From Streptomyces kanamyceticus (GTDB taxonomy: Bacteria > Actinomycetota > Actinomycetes > Streptomycetales > Streptomycetaceae): DNA of 64,000 nucleotides. Where the stretch lies: positions 1,550,001 to 1,614,000 of the forward strand of contig NZ_CP023699.1 in NCBI RefSeq assembly GCF_008704495.1. Reading direction: 5' to 3'. The position numbers and the translations under genes are program-made. Shown here piece by piece: positions 1 through 8,238 of this stretch. Position 1 is the stretch's first letter. Each line of letters begins with the position of its first letter. The notes beneath the pieces are model-generated. The model saw only the letters and a program-made list of their open reading frames with translations. It had not been told where the DNA came from and ran no database searches.

Positions 1-297
1 CACCTCGGGCAGCGGAAGCTCTCGCGCTGCCCGCGTCCCCCAGTGGTCGAACACCTTGTTCTTGAGGACCCGGAAGAGCCAGGCCCGCTGGGCGCCGCGG
101 TCGAGTGCACGCAGTCGCTGCCACTGGTGTGCTGCGGCTTGGAAGGCGTCCTGGACGAAGTCGGGCGCGAGCACTCGGTCGTACAGCATGAGATGCGAGG
201 CAAAGGCTTCCAGTTCACCAGCTGCCTCGCAGTAGAGATCTGCGATCTCAACCTTGTAGTGGGGAGGTATCCGGTAGTCGGGAGGCGTCCGATTCAC
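1..297 (-). CDS. ECF-type RNA polymerase sigma factor, 3' part cut by window edge
   Basis: Ninety-nine N-terminal residues are visible before the window ends. The stretch with YDRVLAPDFVQDAFQAA and WLFRVLKNKVFDHW is the helix pattern of sigma-70 region 2, which binds the RNAP coat and the -10 element, so this is probably an extracytoplasmic-function sigma factor. The GTG start at 297 is chosen because AGGAG lies 5-9 bases upstream and the start overlaps the stop of the upstream small gene (GTGA), implying translational coupling. Region 4, needed to confirm the family, lies outside the window. Confidence 0.75.
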   Translation of the reverse strand, partial: MNRTPPDYRIPPHYKVEIADLYCEAAGELEAFASHLMLYDRVLAPDFVQDAFQAAAHQWQRLRALDRGAQRAWLFRVLKNKVFDHWGTRAARELPLPEV

Positions 298-542
298 CGG
301 CTCTCCTGGTGAGGGGAGGTATCTGGTGCGAGTACGGGGGTGCCCACCCGCAGCCACAGGGCAGGCCCACCGGCCCCACGAGCCTGGACCAGGTAGGTAC
401 CGGCTGGTGCCCGTGCCGTCACAGCCACCAGCGTCTTACGCCGTGATCGCTCGGCCAGGAGCCTCAGCGCACCTGAGCCGAGGAACAACAACCCCACTAG
501 AGGGCACCCCAGTTCTGGCAGCAGTTCCCCACACCACGACAT
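294..542 (-). CDS. small membrane protein coupled to the sigma factor gene
   Basis: An 82-residue protein with one hydrophobic stretch near the N-terminus (about residues 8-29, containing LVGLLFLGSGALRLLAE) followed by a basic, soluble tail. The ATG at 542 is preferred over one at 593 because GGAGG sits about 7 bases before it. Its stop overlaps the GTG of the ECF sigma gene, so the two are probably co-translated. A membrane partner or anti-sigma-like role is possible from context only; the sequence has no zinc-binding HxxxCxxC motif. Function unknown. Confidence 0.5.
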   Translation of the reverse strand: MSWCGELLPELGCPLVGLLFLGSGALRLLAERSRRKTLVAVTARAPAGTYLVQARGAGGPALWLRVGTPVLAPDTSPHQESR

Positions 543-593
543 CACTGTCCTCCACCCACGCACGGTGCCACATGCTTCGTCATGCCTATACAT

Positions 594-1041
594 CTGCTGA
601 GCCGCACAAAGTGCTTACTGAACTGTTCGGCCTGTTTCGTTCTCGTAGACAGTTCGGTCCAGATCCGCCTCACTGGACGCGGCACAACCCTCGCCTTCGG
701 GGCGCTCGCCACCCACCTGCGTGACTACGAGGAGATTCGATCGCCCCTCGCCCCGCAGGCACGCAAGCGCTCTCCTCCAGCCTGCGCAAGACCCTGCCCC
801 CCCCCATTACCGTTCTCGTAGTCCCGCAACGGGACTACCGGCCTTCGGAGTTGGCATGACTACCTCCCCTTGTCGAGTGCATGGCCCGGGGGGTGGTGTC
901 ACCGGCTCCGAAGGCACTGACAGACCGCTGATTAGAGGCATGACCACCGGCCTTTCCCCAGGTCGGGAGGCTCTTCGTAATGTGGATGTGGCGATCAGTG
1001 CCGTGGCGAGGCCGGGTGAACAGCACCGAAGGAACCACGAC
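594..1041. other. intergenic region up to the IS110 transposase
   Basis: No convincing gene. A 9-bp perfect stem (GTAGTCCCG, loop CAA) lies at 818-838. A short + strand ORF at 582-821 contains a protein-like run around 640-740 but has no ribosome binding site and degrades into Pro/Arg-rich sequence; it may be a gene remnant. From about 880 on the sequence probably belongs to the IS110 element. Confidence 0.4.
880..1041 (+). ncRNA. possible IS110 bridge RNA region
   Basis: This is inferred from family knowledge. IS110-group recombinases use a structured RNA encoded in the noncoding end next to the 5' side of the transposase gene. About 160 bp are available here. I could not fold it reliably or identify target- and donor-binding loops by eye. 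Confidence 0.25.
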
Positions 1042-2244
1042 GTGATCGACATCAGCGACATCGACGTCTTCCTCGGCCTGGACGTCGGCAAGGGCGAACA
1101 CCACGCCACCGCTGTCACATCGGCCGGGAAGAAGGCCCTCGACAAACGCCTGCCCAACAGCGAACCCAAGCTCCGCGAGGTCTTCACGAAACTCCAGGCC
1201 AAGCACGGCATCGTGCTTGTGGTCGTCGACCAGCCGGCCTCCATCGGAGCCCTGCCGCTGGCCGTTGCCCGAGCCGTCGGCTGCCAGGTCGCCTATCTGC
1301 CCGGACTGACGATGCGGCGGATCGCCGACCTCTATCCGGGCGAAGCCAAGACCGATGCCCGCGACGCGTTCATCATCGCCGACGCCGCCAGGGCGATGCC
1401 GCACACGCTTCGCTCCATCGAGCTGGACGACGAGACCGTCGCCGAGCTGGAGATGCTCGTCGGGTTCGACGACGACCTGGTCGCTGAGGCCAACCGGCTC
1501 TCCAACCGGCTCCGCGGCCTGTTCACGCAGGTCCACCCGCACCTGGAGCGGGTGCTCGGCCCGCGCATGCAGCACCCGGCCGTCCTGGTCCTGCTGGAGA
1601 GGTTGGGCTCGCCCGCCCAGATCCGCCAGACCGGACGCCGCAAGGTCACCCACCTGCTGCGGCCCAAGGCTCCGCGGATGGCGGCCCGTCTGACCGAGGA
1701 CGTCTTCACCGCGCTCGACGAACAGACCGTCGTCGTCCCGGGCACCGAGGCGGCCGCACTGATCGTTCCCAGCCTCGCCCGGTCCCTGACCGCCGTGCTC
1801 GACCAGCGCCGTCTGCTGGAGAAACGACTCGACGAGCTGCTGGAGACACACCCTCTTTCCCAGGTCCTGACGTCGATGCCCGGCGTCGGCGTCAGGACCG
1901 CGGCCCGCCTCCTCATCGACGTCGGCGACGGCACCAGGTTCCCCTCAGCCGCCCACCTCGCCGCCTATGCGGGACTCGCGCCGACGACCCGCAGCTCGGG
2001 CTCCTCGATCCGCGGCGAACAGCAGTCCAGGAGAGGGAACAAGCAGCTCAAGCGGGCTTTCTTCCTCTCCGCGTTCGCCGCCCTGTCCGATCCCGCCTCC
2101 CGCACCTACTACGACAAGAAGATCAAGGAAGGCAAGCATCACACCCAGGCCCTCCTCTGCCTCGCCCGACGCCGAGCCGACGTGCTCTTCGCGATGCTCC
2201 GCGACGGGACCTTCTACCAACCACCAACCCCCGTTGCCCCTTGA
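1042..2244 (+). CDS. IS110-family transposase (DEDD recombinase)
   Basis: A 400-residue protein, normal for IS110. The N-terminal RuvC-like DEDD domain is visible: D14 in FLGLDVGK, D63 in VVVDQ and D105/D108 in KTDARDAFIIAD. The C-terminal IS116/IS110/IS902 domain contains the helix-hairpin-helix-like SMPGVGVRTAARLLIDVGD and the AAYAGLAPTTRSSGSS stretch with the conserved serine. The GTG start at 1042 matches the usual family beginning (VIDISDIDVFLGLDVG); the longer upstream reading frame is Pro/Arg-rich and not coding-like. No frameshift or stop is seen, so it may be active. Confidence 0.9.
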   Translation: MIDISDIDVFLGLDVGKGEHHATAVTSAGKKALDKRLPNSEPKLREVFTKLQAKHGIVLVVVDQPASIGALPLAVARAVGCQVAYLPGLTMRRIADLYPGEAKTDARDAFIIADAARAMPHTLRSIELDDETVAELEMLVGFDDDLVAEANRLSNRLRGLFTQVHPHLERVLGPRMQHPAVLVLLERLGSPAQIRQTGRRKVTHLLRPKAPRMAARLTEDVFTALDEQTVVVPGTEAAALIVPSLARSLTAVLDQRRLLEKRLDELLETHPLSQVLTSMPGVGVRTAARLLIDVGDGTRFPSAAHLAAYAGLAPTTRSSGSSIRGEQQSRRGNKQLKRAFFLSAFAALSDPASRTYYDKKIKEGKHHTQALLCLARRRADVLFAMLRDGTFYQPPTPVAP

Positions 2245-2265
2245 CCGAAGTCATAGAGGCACCCC

Positions 2266-2800
2266 CCCAGGCCGACACTGCACTCAGCTGACGATGAGTA
2301 ACTCGCTCTATTCCTGAGGCCGCGTCATGCATGGTGAGGCGATCTCCCACAGGTCGCCCGGCCCGATCCAACTTCACTCTCCCTGAACGGTGAAAGATGG
2401 CTCCCTCTCACCACACAGGACACGTTCCAGATATGAGAAGTTGATTCTCGGAATTAACTTCCCCCTTTGATTTCATGTGAGTTCTTCCCGCACCCCTGTC
2501 AGAATTTCCGCACGGCCCAGCGCTCTAGGCGTTTCGCAGGTCGTGCAATTTTCGGAATCCCGGAAACTGCCGTGCTCTGGGAAGGGTCGATTCACCTTGA
2601 TATGACGCAAGGCGGCCGATGTGAACTCATCAGGATTCGATCCCAGGGCCGCAACGTGACGTCGCTTCGGGACAACAACTGCTCCGACGGTGCGCGGGCT
2701 CGTACTGCGGGCCCTTCTCAGCAAGGGGAGCCGGTCCCGAACCGGGAGGCTGACACCGGTTCCCGCCTCCGAAGCCCCCAACATGTGGGCGGCTTCCGTA
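2266..2800. other. intergenic region before the adhesin gene
   Basis: About 530 bp without a supported gene. It contains a noticeably AT-richer patch around 2390-2530, which could hold the promoter of the downstream adhesin/transfer operon, but I do not see a clear -35/-10 pair. Confidence 0.35.
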
Positions 2801-2817
2801 AGCAGGAGCACCACTTC

Positions 2818-4851
2818 ATGCGTTCACGCATACCAACCCCGTCCCGGCTCGCCGCCGTCGCTGTGGCCGCTGGGGTGATGGGCACCCTGGCCTGGGCCCC
2901 GTCCGCTACCGCAGCGGACAAGTACGGGCCAGGCTTCAAGGTCCCAGATTCTGAGGGGCACGCGGCGGCCAGCCATATCGGCGCGTACGGTCCGCCTGGT
3001 CTTCAGGTCTGGGGCGACTACGAGACGTATTGCGCGGACCCTTCGCGCCGTGGACCCGACGCGGCTGGCGGGTACTTGGGGCCTCGGCCAGTCTCGCGGT
3101 GGGCCTCATCGGAAACCGGGCGGCAGGTCCCGGCCGCGAACTTGGCGTACGCCTCGTACATCATTGGCAAGTACGGACAGACCCGTTCGGATTCTCAGGC
3201 AGCCGCTGTTGATGCGGCCACGTACGACCTGCTCGCCGGTGGCGCGTACGGGATCCATGAGGTGCGCGGAAAGGCCCGCCTGAACTATCCGAATGTCTCA
3301 GCTAACTCCCGATCTCTCGCGCTTGGTTACCTTGCCGAGGCCAAGAAGCGAGCGGGCCCGTACGAGCTGCATGTCCGGCCGAGATCGAAGGAGGCCACGG
3401 AGGGCACGAAGGTCACGGTGGATGTGGACGTCACGTCCAAGCTGTCCGGCGAGCGGGTGCCAGGAGTCAAGGTGGCTCTCAACTCCAGCTCGGCGCAAGG
3501 AAGCGTCACCACTGGCAAGGACGGCCGTACGAGCTGGACGTTCACCGCGTCGAAGGCGGGCGCCACCGCGGTCAGGGGCACCGCAGCCGGTCTGCCGGGC
3601 TCGCAGCTCAAGGCCCTGGATCCGCACGACAAGCGCGCTCAGCGCATGCTGCTGGCCGGGGACAAGACGACCGCGTGGGATTCCGCGGCCGTCACCGTCA
3701 AGCCCGCTACCGGCGGCGTGGAGATCCGCAAGAAGGACCCGGAGGGCTCCCGCCTGGCCGGTGTCACCTTCCACCTTCTGGACTCCTCCGGGAAGGTCGT
3801 GAAAGAGGGCAAGACCAACAAGGGAGGTGTCCTGGCCTTCGAGGGGCTGGTGGCAGGTAAGTACCGGCTGCACGAGATCTCGACAGGTGATGAGCTGCAC
3901 GAACTGGCGGCCGACCAAGACGTGTTGATCGTGGCCGGGCAGTCCGGCTCGGCCAAGCCCATCACAGTGATCGACCCCTTCAAGGACGCTGAACTCGTCC
4001 TCGAGAAGGTGGACACGGCCACGGGCAAGCCGCTGGCCAACGCGGTCATCGAGATCGACGCGGACGATGTGGACGCCTCCGGGAAGCACAAGCCGGGCAA
4101 GAAGGTCGCCGACTTGACCACCGGCAAGGACGGCCTGGCGAAGGTCAAGCTCGGCGTGGACGTGAAGGCGGGAAACGCGTACTGGGCCAAGGAGATCAAG
4201 GCCCCGGCGCACTACCAGCTGAACGGCACTCCGAAGCGGTTCACGGCCAAGCCCGGCGCAGTGGTGAACCTGACCCTGACCAACGACCCGATCCCGGCAA
4301 CCATGCGCGTCCTCAAGACCGACAAGGACACCGGAAAGGTCCTCGGCGGCATGGGCTTCGACGTCTCGACGGTCAAGGTGGACCCGTCCGGCAAAAAGGT
4401 CCCGGGCACGAAGGTGGCCTCCGGTGTGACCAGTGCGGACGGCAACTCGGCGCCGATCAAGCTCGATGCCACGGTGGAATCCGGTATCGAGTACCTGCTC
4501 AGCGAGACGAAGGCACCGCAGGGATACGACAAGCTCGCCAAGCCGGTCTCCTTCACCGCACGGGCCGACAGCGAGGTCATCGTCCGGGCGCAGGACAGCA
4601 AGACGCCTGTGCCGCCCACGCCGACCCCGACCCCGTCGAAGCCGGGCTCGACACCTCCGACGAAGACCGCGGGCGGCGGTACTCCGCCGGAGACGCCCTC
4701 ATCGGGCTCCCTGGCCAAGACGGGTGCCGAGATGGCGCCCTGGGCTCTGAGCGGGGCCGCCGCTCTGCTCGTCGCTGGTGGCGGAACGGTGTGGTTCACC
4801 CGCCGTCGCCAGCAGGCTCCGGCGAACGCCGGTAACAGCCCGCAGGAGTAG
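2818..4851 (+). CDS. LAXTG-anchored surface protein with thioester-like and Cna_B domains
   Basis: A 677-residue secreted protein. Residues 1-33 form a signal peptide ending ATA-AD. Residues about 60-140 look like a thioester domain: YCAD with Cys72 and SQAAAVDAATY with Gln127, matching the Cys and Gln motifs of Gram-positive thioester adhesins. Then come a bacterial Ig-like segment and three SpaA/Cna_B-type beta-sandwich repeats (starting near 300, 395 and 500; motifs such as VEIRKKDPEG, LVLEKVDTATGKPL, MRVLKTDKDTGKVLGG). A Pro/Thr linker precedes the sortase signal LAKTG (632-636), a TM helix and a RRR tail. LAXTG is the class E sortase motif of Streptomyces. ATG 2818 has AGGAG 9 bases upstream. 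It probably displays an adhesin at the cell wall, perhaps to stabilise mating contacts. Confidence 0.85.
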   Translation: MRSRIPTPSRLAAVAVAAGVMGTLAWAPSATAADKYGPGFKVPDSEGHAAASHIGAYGPPGLQVWGDYETYCADPSRRGPDAAGGYLGPRPVSRWASSETGRQVPAANLAYASYIIGKYGQTRSDSQAAAVDAATYDLLAGGAYGIHEVRGKARLNYPNVSANSRSLALGYLAEAKKRAGPYELHVRPRSKEATEGTKVTVDVDVTSKLSGERVPGVKVALNSSSAQGSVTTGKDGRTSWTFTASKAGATAVRGTAAGLPGSQLKALDPHDKRAQRMLLAGDKTTAWDSAAVTVKPATGGVEIRKKDPEGSRLAGVTFHLLDSSGKVVKEGKTNKGGVLAFEGLVAGKYRLHEISTGDELHELAADQDVLIVAGQSGSAKPITVIDPFKDAELVLEKVDTATGKPLANAVIEIDADDVDASGKHKPGKKVADLTTGKDGLAKVKLGVDVKAGNAYWAKEIKAPAHYQLNGTPKRFTAKPGAVVNLTLTNDPIPATMRVLKTDKDTGKVLGGMGFDVSTVKVDPSGKKVPGTKVASGVTSADGNSAPIKLDATVESGIEYLLSETKAPQGYDKLAKPVSFTARADSEVIVRAQDSKTPVPPTPTPTPSKPGSTPPTKTAGGGTPPETPSSGSLAKTGAEMAPWALSGAAALLVAGGGTVWFTRRRQQAPANAGNSPQE

Positions 4852-4873
4852 CACCTCCGCTTGCCCTGCGAAG

Positions 4874-4912
4874 GGGTGTTGCGGCCCTTCAAGCCTCTGG
4901 GCCGCAACACCC
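4874..4912 (+). terminator. strong rho-independent-like hairpin
   Basis: A 14-bp perfect stem (GGGTGTTGCGGCCC) with an 11-base loop lies directly after the adhesin gene. There is no U-tract, as is usual in Streptomyces. Confidence 0.75.
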
Positions 4913-4954
4913 GCTCCCTCACTTGAACTTCCTGCCCCAAGGTCGTGTTTCCGC

Positions 4955-5557
4955 ATGCCTCGATCCACTCGCTTTCTGCCGATATCTGCCGCATTGTGTG
5001 CTGCGACTTCTCTGCCCGTCCTGGTGTCCGGCTGTGCCAGCTCGACCGGCGACGACGCCGGATCGACCGAATCTCGCCCGAACTCTGTCTCTGCGGGCAT
5101 CACTGCCACGGCCGCGCCATCGGCGAGCGCCTCACGTGCCGCTCCGAGCACGACTGTTCCTGCGGACGTGCGCAAGAGCGCGCGGGCCTTCGCGACCGCC
5201 TACGCGCAGCATGACGCCACCAACGACGGTGACCGCTCGTACGCCGATGCGGGCGCCCGTGCGGCGAAGTTCTCCACCGGGGAGCTGAGGAAGGTTCTGG
5301 CCCAGAAGCGCGCCGGCCAGGACGCTCCTTGGGCAGCGCTGCGGTCCGAACAGGCCAGGCAGACAGTCAAGATCACCTCTGTTGTCGTGCCAGACGGCGC
5401 GCCCGCCGTCACTGCCTCGTCCGCGCTCGTGCGGGTCGGCTACACCCTCACGACGACCCCGAAGTCCGGTCCGGCGCGGCACAGCGGCGAGCAGCTCGCG
5501 CTCCGCCTGGAACACACCGCGCACGGCTGGGCTGTCGCAGCGCTGCCGTGGGCGTGA
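4955..5557 (+). CDS. putative lipoprotein of the transfer cluster
   Basis: A 200-residue protein. A lipobox LVSGC places the lipidated cysteine at residue 27 after a typical hydrophobic signal. A Ser/Thr/Ala-rich linker follows, then a small alpha+beta domain (VRKSARAFATAYAQHDATN...) of the kind seen in accessory proteins of actinobacterial type IV-like secretion clusters. ATG 4955 is chosen because it gives a complete lipoprotein signal; an upstream in-frame ATG would run back into the previous gene. It lies 10 bp before the hydrolase gene, so the two are probably co-transcribed. Exact role unknown. Confidence 0.7.
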   Translation: MPRSTRFLPISAALCAATSLPVLVSGCASSTGDDAGSTESRPNSVSAGITATAAPSASASRAAPSTTVPADVRKSARAFATAYAQHDATNDGDRSYADAGARAAKFSTGELRKVLAQKRAGQDAPWAALRSEQARQTVKITSVVVPDGAPAVTASSALVRVGYTLTTTPKSGPARHSGEQLALRLEHTAHGWAVAALPWA

Positions 5558-5567
5558 CCGGGCCAGG

Positions 5568-6545
5568 ATGAAGAAGGCCCTACGCATCACCCTCGGCCTG
5601 GCCCTCGCCATGGTCCTTTCCGGCCTCCTGCTGCTGACGGTCTTCGGTGGAGCCGGTGGCGCTTCCGCGGACGAGAGCGGGCCCGGTGGAGGAATCACCT
5701 CCGATTCCCCGGTGCCGGGCTGGGTCCGCCCGCTCATCGACAAGCACGCCGGGAAGTGCCCACAGGTCACAGCCTCACTACTCGCCGCCCAGCTCTACAC
5801 CGAGTCGGGCTTCAACCCGAAGGCGAAGAGCCCCGTGGGCGCGCTGGGAATCGCCCAGTTCATGCCTGGCACCTGGGCCCAGTACGGGATGGACGGCGAT
5901 GGCGACCACGACAAGGACGTCTTCAACCCTGAGGACGCCATTGCCGCGCAGGCCAACTACGACTGCGTTCTGGCGAAGGAAGTCAAGAACGTCGCCGGCG
6001 ACTCCACGGACAACATGCTCGCCGCGTACAACGCAGGCGGCGGCGCTGTCATGAAGTACGGCGGCGTCCCGCCCTATCCCGAGACGCGTAACTACGTAAA
6101 GAACATCCGGGAGTTGGCCGACAAGTGGACCGATGCGGTCGGCCCGACCTTGCCCGCCGGAAAGGGCGCCGGGAGAGCCATCGCCGCTGCGAAGACCGCG
6201 GTGGGGTCCTGGTACCAGTGGGGCGGTGACTGCGTGTCGCCCTTCAAGGGACAGCAGGGCTGCGACTGCTCCTCGCTCACCAAGATGGCGTGGGCCGCAG
6301 CCGGGGTGAATCTGCCTCGGGTCACGTACGAGCAGGTCCACGCGGGCAAGCCGGTCAAGAGCGTCTCTCAACTCAAGCCTGGTGACCTCCTGTTCAGCGG
6401 GCCCGGCCATTCCGGCCCGGAACACGTGGGGATGTACCTCGGCAATTCCACGGTCATCGACGCTCCGCACAGCGGAGCCACCGTGCGGATCCAGGGGCTC
6501 GACGAATGGAAGCCCCGGATCATCGCCATGCGGCATATCGGCTAA
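5568..6545 (+). CDS. bifunctional lytic transglycosylase / NlpC-P60 peptidoglycan hydrolase
   Basis: A 325-residue exported protein with an N-terminal membrane anchor or signal (residues 4-27). Residues about 50-190 are an SLT/lysozyme-like transglycosylase domain with catalytic Glu79 in YTESGFN and the GALGIAQFMPGTW motif. Residues about 200-325 are an NlpC/P60 peptidase domain with Cys234 in CDCSSL, His286 in EHVGMYLG and a likely third residue His301. This two-domain arrangement (VirB1/TraG-like, as in Tn916-type systems) locally opens peptidoglycan for a conjugation channel. ATG 5568 has CCAGG just before it. Confidence 0.88.
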   Translation: MKKALRITLGLALAMVLSGLLLLTVFGGAGGASADESGPGGGITSDSPVPGWVRPLIDKHAGKCPQVTASLLAAQLYTESGFNPKAKSPVGALGIAQFMPGTWAQYGMDGDGDHDKDVFNPEDAIAAQANYDCVLAKEVKNVAGDSTDNMLAAYNAGGGAVMKYGGVPPYPETRNYVKNIRELADKWTDAVGPTLPAGKGAGRAIAAAKTAVGSWYQWGGDCVSPFKGQQGCDCSSLTKMAWAAAGVNLPRVTYEQVHAGKPVKSVSQLKPGDLLFSGPGHSGPEHVGMYLGNSTVIDAPHSGATVRIQGLDEWKPRIIAMRHIG

Positions 6546-6594
6546 TTGCCAAACATCATCATTTATCAACTCATCACGCTCATAAGGAAGTTCC

Positions 6595-6933
6595 ATGCAC
6601 AACTTGCTTGCCAGTGCCGCTGACCCGTCCCTTCACACCACCCTCGCGGCGGGCGCCGACGTGGTGACCGGTGTCAAGCCGGACTGGGGCCCGTTCAGCA
6701 AGTTCGGCGGCACCTCGAAGGTCCTGCTGAGTGTCCTTGCTGCCCTCGCCATGGTCATCGGGGCGGCATGCTTCTTGATCGGGCTCGGCAAGAGCAAGGG
6801 CTGGGTCGGTGACGGCCACTCGACCATGGACTCCTCGCGCGGCAAGGGCATGATGGTGGGCGGCCTGGTGGTCGTCTTCCTGGTCGCTTCTTTCGGCACG
6901 ATCTTCGCCGTCACCTACGCCATGGGCGTGTGA
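6595..6933 (+). CDS. two-helix membrane protein, VirB2/TrbC-pilin-like
   Basis: A 112-residue protein with two hydrophobic helices (about 42-64 and 88-108) separated by a short polar segment (SKGWVGDGHSTMDSSRGKG). Size, topology and position between the hydrolase and the large membrane channel genes resemble the pilin-like VirB2/TrbC subunits of type IV secretion systems. No sequence motif proves this. The start has AAGGAAG 6-12 bases upstream. Confidence 0.65.
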   Translation: MHNLLASAADPSLHTTLAAGADVVTGVKPDWGPFSKFGGTSKVLLSVLAALAMVIGAACFLIGLGKSKGWVGDGHSTMDSSRGKGMMVGGLVVVFLVASFGTIFAVTYAMGV

Positions 6934-6936
6934 CCC

Positions 6937-8238
6937 GTGGCCGTACAGACCCGACGAGGAAACGATCCCTCTCCACGAGGTACGTCCAAGGCGAAGTTCT
7001 GGGGCATCGCCGTCGGCGCGGTCGCGGCGCTGACCACCACCGCAATGATCGTGACGCTGGCCACCGGAGACGACTCGGCGCCTACTCACGTCGCTTCGCC
7101 GCAGGCCACACCCGAGCCGAAGCCGGGCAAGGCTCGCGGGCAGGTCACCAGTGGCGTGCCCGTCGGCTACCCCCGGACCGAAGCCGGAGCCAAGGCCGCC
7201 GCGGCGAACTACACCGTGATCAGCGGCAGCTCGGCATTCCTCACCAGCAAGGACGCACGCCACCGTGCCGTATCGGTCATGTCCGCTGGCAACAGGACGT
7301 CAACGGCCATGAAGGAGGCCGACCACGAGGCCAGACGGGCGAGGGCTGAGCTGAAGGGGGACAAGTCCAAGCTCGCCCCGCGCCACGTCATCGCCCGGAC
7401 CGGCATCCTCTCCGCCCATACGCTCGGTGCCGATATCCACAAGGCCACGGTGCGCCTGTGGACAACGACGGCGCGAGGCAGCGCCACGGGGCATGCGACG
7501 CCGAAGGCGGCGTTCCGTTCGGTGACGGTCAGCCTCGTCTGGGAGCGCAACGACTGGAAGATGTCCGGGAGTTCGTCCAGCAGCGGCCTGGTAGCACCGG
7601 TCGATACCCGGCAGGCGACCAACGTCACGAGCGACTTCGCCGATTATGTACCGGCCCGCGCCTCCGATCCCGTCCTGAGCGGCGCCGAGACGAAGGACGG
7701 TCTTCCGGGAGCGTACGAACGTACCGAGCGGGGGGCCCACGCCGCCGCGACGAGTGCGGTGATGCTGCGCGGTGACCCGCGGTTCTTCTCGGACGCGGAG
7801 TGGCGGAACAAGATGCTGACCGCCACGACGGCGTCCAGCGTCCTGGGCACGGCCAAAGCGGACGCCGACTCGATGACTCAGCTCGTCGTGGAGAACCGGT
7901 CGCTCGGCGACGACGGCAAGACTGCGGATGGCGGGCTGCTGGTCACGCGGACTGCCGTCCTCGGCTCCCGAGCCGTGGCGTACTCCGGCCAGACCGCGAG
8001 CATGGAGCTGTGGACCGCCTCCGTCGGCGGGGTCGCGGGGAAGAACGAGAGCGAGCGCCCGCAGATCGGCTTCATCCGGATGACCGTCGACCTCATCTGG
8101 GCTGACGGCACGTGGAAGACGACGGCTGTCACGCCGTCGGAGCCGCTGGTGCCCTCCCCGCCCGCGGCGGAAGAAGCCGCTCCGGCCAGCAGCTTCGCAG
8201 ATGTCGGAGGTGTCAGCGATGCGCCTTCGCTTGCGTGA
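6937..8238 (+). CDS. membrane-anchored transfer-cluster protein
   Basis: A 433-residue protein starting GTG at 6937, four bases after the previous stop. One N-terminal TM helix (about residues 20-41), a Pro/Ala linker and then two similar extracytoplasmic halves: each begins GYPRTEAGAKAAAANYT or GAYERTERGAHAAATSA and ends with a strand such as VSLVWERNDWKMSG or VDLIWADGTWKTT. This looks like an internal duplication of a VirB8-like NTF2-type fold, a scaffold of type IV channels, but the assignment is structural guesswork. It is conserved in position between pilin-like and VirB6-like genes in Streptomyces clusters of this type. Confidence 0.7.
   Translation: MAVQTRRGNDPSPRGTSKAKFWGIAVGAVAALTTTAMIVTLATGDDSAPTHVASPQATPEPKPGKARGQVTSGVPVGYPRTEAGAKAAAANYTVISGSSAFLTSKDARHRAVSVMSAGNRTSTAMKEADHEARRARAELKGDKSKLAPRHVIARTGILSAHTLGADIHKATVRLWTTTARGSATGHATPKAAFRSVTVSLVWERNDWKMSGSSSSSGLVAPVDTRQATNVTSDFADYVPARASDPVLSGAETKDGLPGAYERTERGAHAAATSAVMLRGDPRFFSDAEWRNKMLTATTASSVLGTAKADADSMTQLVVENRSLGDDGKTADGGLLVTRTAVLGSRAVAYSGQTASMELWTASVGGVAGKNESERPQIGFIRMTVDLIWADGTWKTTAVTPSEPLVPSPPAAEEAAPASSFADVGGVSDAPSLA

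Larger units (their letters stand above)
880..2265 (+). mobile_element. IS110-family insertion sequence (ends approximate)
   Basis: The element is defined by its single transposase gene at 1042-2244. IS110 elements lack long terminal inverted repeats, so the ends cannot be read off with confidence. The octamer TAGAGGCA occurs at 933-940 and again at 2254-2261, bracketing the gene, and may mark the ends or the short core. The noncoding stretch before the gene is the expected place for the guide (bridge) RNA of IS110-group elements. Confidence 0.5.

Noticed and set aside
835..1851. Minus-strand frame opposite the IS110 transposase
   Set aside because: Antisense shadow of a clear DEDD transposase.
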